Positions 56,464-64,000 of a stretch of DNA of 64,000 bases are shown in pieces. The notes below the pieces were generated by a model. That model was not told where the DNA came from and did no database searches. It worked only from the letters and a program-made list of their open reading frames with translations. Position numbers and translations under genes: made by a program. Each line of letters starts with the position of its first letter. The first letter of the stretch is position 1. Source of the stretch: Isoetes taiwanensis (taxonomy: Eukaryota > Streptophyta > Lycopodiopsida > Isoetales > Isoetaceae); NCBI GenBank assembly GCA_021234155.1, contig JAJEKV010000036.1, positions 6,225,079 to 6,289,078 on the forward strand, in the 5' to 3' direction.

Positions 56464-59115
56464 TGTTGTTATTCATGTCATGATAGAAGCAAGGTTCAAT
56501 GTTTTAACCTTGCTAAAAGCCCTAGTGAAAGCATAAGGTTAAATGGTTGAAATGGTTCAATGGTTGAACCAGTTAAAGGGGCCGAATTAATATTAAACCT
56601 TATAAGGCCTAAGCTTAAATATATTGCTATGTTTATCTCGTAAGCTGGTCTCGAATATTTCGAGCCAGCACAACTGTAAATCCTATCGGTCCTGCTAGAC
56701 CGACGGATCCCTGTGTTCATATCTTGTGATCAGAGTATGGTCTGGCATCTTCTGGTGCTGGATCCGATCAAATAAAAAGTGCAAGGTTGGAGTCTGAATG
56801 GAAAATATTTGAGTCAAAGAATGAACAGTAGCATGGTCAATACCATTGCTACGGTGTTTCATTATAGTTTCAATGACGTTTGACATTATATTATTCAATA
56901 GTGTTGCTTACGATAGTGTTGATTGGGGTTTCTTGGAGAAGTGTCTTCTTGCACTTGGGTTTGGGGAGTCATTCACAAGGAATGTCATGAAGCTCCATAC
57001 ATTAGCCAGATCTACTGTCCTTTTCCAGGGCGAACCATCAGATATTTTTGTAGTGGGTAGAGGAATTCGGCAAGGTTGTCCCTTAGCACCCTTGCTTTTC
57101 ACAATTGTGGCAGAAGTATTATCCCAGCTCTTCTCTGTGGCTACCCAAGATGGCGTTATTCAAGGCCTCCCAATGGACGATGGTTCTCAAGAGGTATGTA
57201 ACCAATATGCCGATGACACTTTTTTGTTCCTAATTGCCGAGGCTGAGAATCTTCGTAATGCTAAACTATTATTAGATACATTCTCCTTAGCATCGAGGAG
57301 TTCTTGTAGGGTGGCAAAATGTACAGCTTTTGTGGACGTTGGACAGTCCCATCCCTCCTCGTATTTTGGACTATCCATGGAAGATTCTTCTCGCATGGCA
57401 ATACCACAAAGTTGCTTGGGCCGGTTGGAATTCACGCCTCTCGCTTTGGATGCTTGGGATAAAATCATTAGTGGGCTGCAAAAGCACTTGTTTTGGTGGA
57501 GTACACCCTAAACCTGTCCATGTCTTAGAATCGTGGCTAAATGTGTTCTTAGTAATACTCATGTCTACATGGCGTCTGCTCTATTAGCTCCGCAGTGTAA
57601 GATGGAGGAGATTGTGCGTATCGTCAGAAATTTTATTTGGGGTGGAAATGAGTTAGGAGCGGTGGTCAAGGTAGCTTGGGCGAAATGCATTAGACCTAAG
57701 GCAGCTGGTGGTCTTGGTATGTTGGATTTTCACCTCCAAAGCAAGGTGATGATATCAAAGTTCATTTGGAGGATTTTCATTGGTAAGGATGATTCTCCTG
57801 GCCTGAGGTTGTTGGTGCAGTCGATTCAGCATTGTCTCCCATTTCATAAGGCCACCATTAAGCCCCTCCTTCCTTGGGCTTTGCTTTATCATATGCATCC
57901 ATATCCTAATGCTTCTCCCTTTCTGAAGGGGTTGCTTGTTGCTTGGAACACTGTCAGGTCTCTTTTCCATATTAATCCTGAGGCATGTCTTCAGTTGTCC
58001 ACTCCATGCTGGTGGATTCCTTTGCAGGACACTCCAGAGAATGTGCCTCTAAGTGTGGTTGTTCATCCAAAGACACAACGACGATGGGTAGCAGCTGGTA
58101 TCAGCACTATTGCAGCTTGGTATGAGTCTGGTCATCTCATGTCATGGGAAGCATTTAGAACAAAGTTCTTGTTGTACAGATGGGACAGAGTAATCTGGAA
58201 TCATATTGCTGCATTGTTGCCACAGGATTCTGGTCCACAGATTGAGGTAGTCGTATGGGGTTGCCATCAGGATATCCAGCCAGGCCGGTTTGTGTCTTCT
58301 GTGTACAAATTGCTTCTGCATTCTGAGATCCTGCCGCCATCTAATAGGTGGCATCTTCAGGTCCCTCAGCCACAATGGAAAAGTGTTTGGATATGGGTTT
58401 GGGATAAGCTGCTTCATCCCAAAGTAGTAGTTTTGTGGTGGCAAGTGATCCATAGATGCCTTAGAGTCAACAGGTTAGTCCATAAAATGGATAATCGGAT
58501 TTCAGAGCTCTGTCCTTTATGCCAGCAAAGGGTTGAGAGTATTGAGCATTGTTTTTTCTTGTGTGATCGGCTTCGACAGGCATGGTCTTGGTTGTTGAAC
58601 CTATTTGGCACGTCTAGATCTAGCCAGCAAATTTTGCTTGCTATCTATCCTGATGCTTGGCCCAAACTACGGAAACGAGCTTTTCATCTCGCATGTGGCT
58701 GGCTTTTATGGTCAATTTGGAGGTGATTTATCTTTAAGGGCGTAGATACTGCAGATGAGATTGTTCTTCAGTGGGCGCAAAATAAAATTGTTATGGCTTA
58801 CAATTGTTCTTCTCTTGATCAAGAAAAGAAAGTACTCATCTGGCATACTTACCTTCAGATTCATTTTTTTGCATAGGCAGGTGGTTGTGCTCAGTTGGAT
58901 CGGTTTGTCCACTGGGGTTATAATCCTGTCTTTGCATTTTATGTTGCTCTGGTTTTTAGTTGGTGAATAAAGCTTGTCGTCCTTCAAAAAAAAATAAAAA
59001 TTTTATATTATTCAATGGTCTAATCTATGTTAAGTGCTAGTCTAGTTAAATGTTTAACTAGTTGAATATTGCTTGGAATATTATGATCAACTAACCAGTG
59101 ATCATTTCAACTTCA
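56464..59115 (+). repeat. Copia 3' LTR, interrupted by a LINE
   Basis: 56464-56899 matches the first 433 bases or so of the 5' LTR; the remainder is at 59003-59115 after the LINE. It ends ACTTCA followed by the 3' target copy AACAT (59116-59120). By eye about 15 substitutions separate the two LTRs. Confidence 0.93.
56900..59002 (+). mobile_element. 5'-truncated LINE with RT and zf-RVT domains
   Basis: It is flanked by a 14-bp target duplication, TTATATTATTCAAT (56886-56899 and 59003-59016), and ends in an A-rich tail (58986-59000). It begins inside the reverse transcriptase (AYDSVDWGFLEKCLLALGFG). The core motifs are GIRQGCPLAPLLF and the catalytic QYADDTFLF at about 57209-57235. After a frame shift near 57511 the frame 57533-58726 continues with NFIWGG, CIRPKAAGGLGMLDF, and the zf-RVT part: KLLHPKVVVLWWQVIHRCLR, then LCPLCQQRVESIEHCFF. 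The 5' half (ORF1, endonuclease, RT start) is missing, as usual for target-primed insertion that stops early. Confidence 0.93.
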
Positions 59116-59120
59116 AACAT

Positions 59121-60148
59121 AAAGTTTGAAATGCATGCACCACCATACTGTCTATCTCTAACAACATACTAGACTGAAATTGAAGCACTATTCTCATCAA
59201 CATGGTTATGCAAGTAGACTTGTATAGTCTTAAATTTGCAAGAAGCTGCAATGCCTCTGTAACTCTTGAAGATGCTTGTTGAAAAAACCTTATTACATCA
59301 TTGTGTTGAATGTGGACCTTTTTTATTTTGAAGCTCTAGGGCAAGTGTCAGTAGAGATCATCCATCTTGTGCACAATCTAAATCCTCTCTCTCTCTAAAG
59401 TTTTCAGCTGCTTAGCATCTACGTCTAACAACCGAATGAACTCAATCCTGACACTTCTAGAATAAGTACCAATTCAATAAGGTTAAGATAGTACATGCAA
59501 GCAATTCATGAATGGTTTTCAAACCGATACTAACCTATTGTATAACAGGATCTGACGTAACAGATTGCGCGAACTTGTAGGACTTTTACCTATGAAATAC
59601 CTACTTGTAGACAAATAGCTCATTGCACATTTAATTAACGGCTGCTTGCAATCAACGAGCCTGTCATTGCCACACTATAAGGACCTTCCTTGATAAGATA
59701 CATACGAGTTCAATATAATTTAGATGCTATACAAGGCAAATAATCTGTCATATATCAGTTGTCTCTCAAACCTCTCTCTCTATCTATCTATCTCAGAACT
59801 TCTGTTCACCTTGTTTATTTGCTCAGTATTCAAGTAATTAGTAACCATGAGCATGTTTGCAAGACGGTAACGATTGAATATTTCTCTATGCAATATATAC
59901 ATAAGGTAGAGCTCTAGCAAACTCAAGTAATAATTAGCTATGGCCTGTATCTGGCCACAACAGATAACGAACTCCATAAAAAAATCCACATGAATAGTTC
60001 ATGTTCTTTTAAATATCCATGAAACCTTCACGTGTTATGCTTTCCTTATAGTTATATTAACCATTTATGCATGTCAACATAAAGTTTGAAATGCATGCAT
60101 CACCATACTGTCTATCTCTAATAACATACTGGACTGAAATTGAAGCTC
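59121..60148. repeat. Host tandem duplication: end of first copy and intact second copy
   Basis: 59116-59191 completes the first unit. From 59192 the second unit starts with TCTCATCAACATGGTTATGC and follows 27646-28499 closely. At 60074-60083 it reads TGTCAACATAAAG, the uninterrupted version of the Copia insertion site, and it ends near 60148 (ACTGAAATTGAAGC). A ~40-bp difference (CTCTCTCTCTAAAG.. near 59388) separates the copies. Confidence 0.9.
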
Positions 60149-60379
60149 CATTCTGTTGTTCCATTTCTGCACAACAGCCAATATCACTGTCACGCAACAA
60201 AAAGAGTTGCATGGCCATGAGCTTCTGGGCCATCAATCCATGCCTCAAAATATAGTTGTCCCTGCAACCATTTCTTAGAACTCGACAACCATTGCAGCTC
60301 ATTAGGTCCTCAAATCTAAAAATAGCCGCTCTAACTTATGAATCTGCAATACAAGGACGTACTAGTAGAGATAACCCTT

Positions 60380-60755
60380 GTTTGTCACGGTTTTTGTCAC
60401 GCAAAATACGCAAAATACACTATATTATTATATTATTAGTGTCATGACAAAGAACGTTTCTCACTCGTGACAAACATGAAACCATTTGTCACGCGTGATA
60501 TTTAAATACTTTTGTCACTCGTGACAAATATGGGTTTGTCACGCGTGATAAATAAATATATTTGTCACGCATGACAAATGTTAGTTTGTCACGCGTGACA
60601 AAACCTTTACTTTTGTCACGCCTGCCAATTTTATTTTTGTCATGCATGACAAACTGATATTTAATAATATTTATGTATTTGATTTTTTTCTAGGCAATGT
60701 CTTTTATAATTTATTAATATTATTATATATAAGTTTTGCCACCCGTGACAAATTG
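60380..60755. repeat. Array of TTTGTCACGCGTGACAAA palindromes
   Basis: About ten half or full copies of the 18-bp palindrome TTTGTCACGCGTGACAAA and its variants (CACTCGTGACAAA, CACGCATGACAAA, CATGCATGACAAA, CCACCCGTGACAAA) occur at irregular 20-50 bp spacing. The units at 60484-60498, 60513-60529, 60535-60550, 60561-60578, 60585-60602 and 60636-60653 are nearly complete. The pattern resembles subterminal transposase-binding repeats of a DNA transposon and sits beside the transposase-like gene. Confidence 0.8.
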
Positions 60756-60909
60756 TATTGGAAAAAAACAAGCTTGGGGCAGTTACTTTTGATTGTCCCT
60801 GATTGATTGCAAATTGGCACATAAATATGAAATGAAATTGATATACATAAAAATTATATAAAGTACATACGCAAGTATACAACATATAAGTATGCAAAGT
60901 CTATCAATA

Positions 60910-62540
60910 CGCACAACTGCCACTGCGTCGAGACATGTCTTGCCCCTCTACTCCATGTCCCTGAAAAAATGGTCTGTCATCTGGGACGTCGATGTCATAG
61001 TCTTCCTCCGCCAAGTTCTGGGCCTCGCCTTCTAGGAGCATCTGTACAATCCTCTACAAAAAATAAGTAGCATTAGAAATTATGTTGATTAGTGGTATCT
61101 TCGTTGGCTTCAAGTTAGTTACTGACCTCTTTATCGGCTTCATGAAGTAGCCATATGTTCTGTCCTGCCATGTATAACTCAAAGTCAGGCTGTGACATAT
61201 TTTTTCTTACATCGCACTGGTCCTGAGTGGGCGCAAATCCATATTGCACATACTAAAATTAAAGTAGCAGTTAGTATACGAAACGCAAAAACATCATATA
61301 AGACTATAGATCATTACAAAAGACTCAAATACTTACAAAATTAGCCTCGAATCCTAATTGGCCAGAACTACCAAACCGATGACACACTGATTGCTGTGCA
61401 ATTCTCGCACTACACATTTAAAAAGTCTTAAAAGAGAGAATAAAATATTGCAAGCTAAAATAAAGCAAACTTACAACATGACATCCTTCTGCTGCTGTCT
61501 GGTTCTGCATCATCTGCCGCGATCTCTCGGAGGGCCCACTCCCATGCCTCGTCAGGGATACGTTTTCCCTTAGAAGTTCCCTCTTCTAGATGCTTCCTAG
61601 CCTCCTTCTTCAGCTTAGAGCGATGACTTCTGAAAAAAATATGAACATTAATACAATAAGAATTTCAATGAAGATGGTTGAAGTTTAATAAAATTGAAGA
61701 CAATGATAACACACCTATGGATCTCAGATAACTTGTACCGTGTAAAGGACTCCGAGACATCCCCATGTGTTTTCTTAACCTCATGTATCACCTGCATTTA
61801 AGTATAAGATACAAACACTTTTAACTAAATAAAAGAGAGTGATTGATGTAAGAAATAATGAGTAAAGCATTTCACCAGCTCAATGTGCTCAAGATCTTGC
61901 TCTTTCATTTTCTTGTGAGGTGCTTTCCAATAAAAATGATCGTGCGCTATATTTTTTGTAGTCCTGCACAAGGCCCTATCTCCTAATCCAAACTTTGGCT
62001 TGCCCGTCGGGCTTATCACTAAAGCAGGTACATCTGGTGAGCTCTCTAATATCCTACAGCCTACAAGATACTTAAATATCCCCACCTGCAAGTCAAACAT
62101 ATTAGTTTATTATTTTAAATTATTATGGAAGTGTGAAAAATAGTTACCTGCACTTCTCCAAAGTCTACAGGTGGTATATCCCTACCTCGTCCCCCACGTC
62201 CACGTCCACGCCCACACCCTGCAACATATAGCAAAAATATGTATATAGCATATTTTTAAAAAGAAACAAGGTTGAAATTTATACCTATAACTGACTCGTA
62301 TAAAGCTAGAGTTGTAGGTGTCAGTGTAGATAGTGTAGGTGCAGGTGCAGTTGGAGGTAGAAAAGGCAAGGGTGATCGATATGCAGTAGCAGCAGTGGCC
62401 TCCCGCTCACGTATCCGTCGATCAAAGGTTGTATTAAGGACCCTGTCCTCATTAATAGTCTCCTGAGGATTTTGGGCCCATTCATGCGAAGAAAATAACT
62501 GAAGGTAATTCTTACTCTGATTTTTTGTAGCATTTTAATA
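60910..62540 (-). CDS. Plant transposase-like gene (Transposase_24/Ptta-En/Spm type), spliced
   Basis: Minus-strand exons separated by short GT-AG introns. One ends at 62285 (Ala/Pro/Thr-rich, REREATAATA..ALYESVIG). 62218-62148 encodes GRGRGRGGRGRDIPPVDFGE. 62098 to about 61877 has VGIFKYLVGCRILESSPDVP, CRTTKNIAHDHFYWKAPHKK. Near 61790-61715 is VIHEVKKTHGDVSESFTRYK, near 61625-61480 SKLKKEARKHLEEGTSKGKR and IPDEAWEWALREIA, near 61250-61130 QYGFAPTQDQCDVRKN and LYMAGQNIWLLHEADKE, and near 61050-60915 an acidic end. The HRSKLKKE..IPDEAWEW order resembles the Transposase_24-type proteins of plant CACTA-like elements. The first exon's start is uncertain. Classification is tentative. Confidence 0.5.
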
Positions 62541-62574
62541 TTATCTTGTCACACTTTAAACATCTTTTCTTGTT

Positions 62575-63073
62575 TTAGGAGGCAAAGACCAAGATGCATG
62601 AAGATCAAAGGGAAGAAGAAGGAAGACTACTTGATGTGGATCTAGAAGGCGAGAATGCCCATGGAGTTGAGGAAGGCGGCATTAATGAAATAGTTGATGG
62701 AGGTGAGCAAGAAGTGGATGGATTAGAGGATTAGAGCGGAAGATGTGGAAGATGGTGTGGGGCAGCTGTAGAGTTAAAATGTAGTGTAGAAAATGTTGAT
62801 CGGCCACAAGAAGCTGCTGAAGTTGATGCTTTTTATGATGCATTGATGGAGAAGGAATTAGAGAGTGCGAGGAGTGTGGAAGAGATGATTATTGAAAAGA
62901 GAAATGATGTAGAAGAGGTTAATCGGAGAAGCGATAATGCATCCATGTCGAGAAGGAAGGGGAAGAAGAGCAAGAACAAAAGCATTAACAAAATTGTGGG
63001 TTCTGATTTTGTGGATGGTACTATTGCACGGAACATTACACAATACAAATCACTTTATAGCTGGCTGATATGA
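62575..63073 (+). pseudogene. Acidic coiled-coil-like frame, interrupted
   Basis: Divergent from the transposase-like gene. 62580-62733 reads KTKMHEDQREEEGRLLDVDL, DGGEQEVDGLED and a stop. 62780-63073 continues with a charged stretch (MEKELESARSVEEMIIEKRN, SRRKGKKSKNKSINKIVGSD) to a TGA. It follows an AG acceptor-like site at 62577-62580. It may be the second gene of the same transposon; no family recognised. Confidence 0.35.
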
Positions 63074-63119
63074 ATACTCGTACATTTTAATGTAGTAAAC
63101 TCTTTTAAGTTTTGATGTG

Positions 63120-63288
63120 TTTCAACACTTTCTCTTATCTATATATATAGTAATAAAAGCAAAAAATGATAGTTTGTGCAGCATATCTCGACCGTTGATT
63201 TTGTCAATGGTTTAGATTAGATTTGAAAGTATTGCCACGTCCCCACTTCTCTTGCAGTTATGTCATTTTGGGCAATTGGGAGATCTAA
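63120..63288. other. AT-rich edge with Helitron-like look
   Basis: CTTATCTATATATATAGTAA followed by TAAAAGC and later TCTCGACCGTTGATTTTGTC resembles the left end of plant Helitrons. No hairpin-CTRR end or RepHel coding is in the window, so this is only a resemblance. Confidence 0.2.
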
Positions 63289-63289
63289 A

Positions 63290-64000
63290 TCAGAGCACAC
63301 AGAAGCACCCTAACCTTAGGTGGGGGAAGTGAGCTCTATGTCCACGTCCAAACCGAGCGCCATCGAGAACCCGGAAGCTGCAGAGACCACTTGCCTGAAG
63401 GGGGCAGAGTGTCAAGAATAGCCAGCACTCGGTAACAAGACCGCACAAAACAAAAAAATACAACATCCGGATGAACCTTCCAAACCTGCACCACCACATC
63501 ATCCTGAGGGACTATAGGTATGTGTAGCGGAATACTCCCCGCCACTTGTTCCTAGCTAGCCCGGTCACTGCCCCTCAGGCGAAAGTGAGCTCGAAAGAAC
63601 TCCCACGAAGCTAGCTGACCACCCCAATACCAATCCTCCAAGGTGAGCACAAATTAGCTTCGCCTCCAACGGGCTCAAGGTCCGAAAGCATGCATGCAAG
63701 ATGGCGACCAAGGGCAAGTGCACAGGGGGTAGAGGAACCCACAAGAAAGGAGAAGAGTGGTGATAAACTGAGGCATAATCTAGCTAGAAGAGTACACGCA
63801 CATGATCCCAAGCCCGCAACACCCCCGTGAGAAAAGAGGATGCATGTGGGAAAGGCCGGAGACCATACAACAGTGCCCAGGGCAACTCCACATGCACAGA
63901 CGGCTTCCCAAACGCCACACAATGGCGAAGAGACTGCAACAACAGTGCCGCACCAGGAGAGGATGCTCCATTCTGCAGAGTGCTCCAAACAAACTTGGAG
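63290..64000 (-). pseudogene. Second LINE copy (zf-RVT region), decayed, runs off the window
   Basis: Minus strand. From the right edge the translation gives SKFVWSTLQNGASSPGAALL, then LRHCVAFGKPSVHVELPWAL and LLYGLRPFPHASSFLTGVLR. These match SKFIWRIFIGKDDSPGLRLL, IQHCLPFHKATIKPLLPWAL and LLYHMHPYPNASPFLKGLLV of the LINE at 56900-59002. After stops, KWSLQLPGSRWRSVWTWT (about 63395-63345) matches RWHLQVPQPQWKSVWIWV there. So it is the same LINE lineage but an older, more GC-rich copy. Its RT would lie beyond position 64000. Confidence 0.75.

Larger units (their letters stand above)
28500..59115 (+). mobile_element. Copia LTR retrotransposon, expanded by three nested insertions
   Basis: The element is bounded by LTRs beginning TGTTGTTATTC and ending ACTTCA and is flanked by the target duplication AACAT (28495-28499 and 59116-59120). 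Order of domains on the plus strand: gag, protease, integrase, reverse transcriptase, RNase H. This INT-before-RT order defines Copia (Pseudoviridae-type). Without insertions its own DNA is about 6 kb. It contains a CACTA element (29657-39912), a 12.1-kb DNA transposon (43568-55670) and a LINE (56900-59002). Stops in gag, the protease-integrase region and a rearranged RT/RNase H make it non-autonomous. The two LTRs differ at about 15 of 535 positions by eye. Confidence 0.93.

Noticed and set aside
60380-60755. CRISPR-like array of palindromic repeats
   Set aside because: Spacing is irregular, repeats vary, there are no cas genes, and the genome is clearly a plant's. Transposon subterminal repeats fit better.
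1-64000. tRNA or rRNA genes
   Set aside because: No cloverleaf with A/B boxes and no rRNA core sequence was noticed on either strand; the TGGTATCAGAGC at 29037 is a retrotransposon primer site, not a tRNA.

Overview
The window is nuclear DNA of a land plant. Spliced genes with GT-AG introns, an F-box/PP2 lectin-like gene, PPR and receptor-kinase remnants, plant CACTA, Copia and LINE elements and AT-rich intergenic DNA all point there. There is no prokaryotic or organellar gene set. I cannot name the species. The mix of elements (including a transposase type I associate with ferns, bryophytes and lycophytes more than flowering plants) makes a non-flowering vascular plant possible, but this is a guess.

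Layout: 0-1.1 kb holds duplicated foldback repeats. 1.2-1.8 kb is a decayed LINE. 2.0-4.8 kb is an apparently intact three-exon F-box/PP2 gene. 6.9-7.9 kb and 8.1-10.2 kb hold decayed mobile-element coding on the minus strand, the second with a Ulp1-type protease core. 11.1-11.6 kb is a receptor-like kinase pseudogene. 12.4-16.2 kb is gene-free but rich in hairpins and palindromes. 16.3-25.7 kb is an inverted segmental duplication carrying two intact nine-exon acid-lipase-type genes facing tail to tail.

From 27.6 to 60.1 kb there is one nested transposon block. A host segment of about 0.9 kb was duplicated in tandem. The first copy was hit by a Copia LTR retrotransposon (28,500-59,115; target duplication AACAT), while the second copy keeps the empty site. 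The Copia element was in turn hit by (i) a 10.3-kb CACTA element (29,657-39,912) carrying a broken TNP2 gene, a second transposon gene and a captured antisense PPR fragment; (ii) a 12.1-kb DNA transposon (43,568-55,670) with long terminal inverted repeats, a 4-bp target duplication, a decayed DDE-type transposase resembling Sola-like proteins, an unidentified gene, a captured HAD/FCP1-like phosphatase fragment and many copies of a GC-rich palindromic motif; and (iii) a 5'-truncated LINE (56,900-59,002) inside the 3' LTR. Copia also shows an internal inverted/duplicated rearrangement.

60.4-63.1 kb looks like another DNA transposon, with an array of TTTGTCACGCGTGACAAA palindromes beside a spliced transposase-like gene. 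The right edge enters a second, related LINE on the minus strand.

Only three genes look like functional host genes: the F-box/PP2 gene and the two lipases. Almost everything else is mobile-element DNA, captured gene pieces, or decayed remnants.
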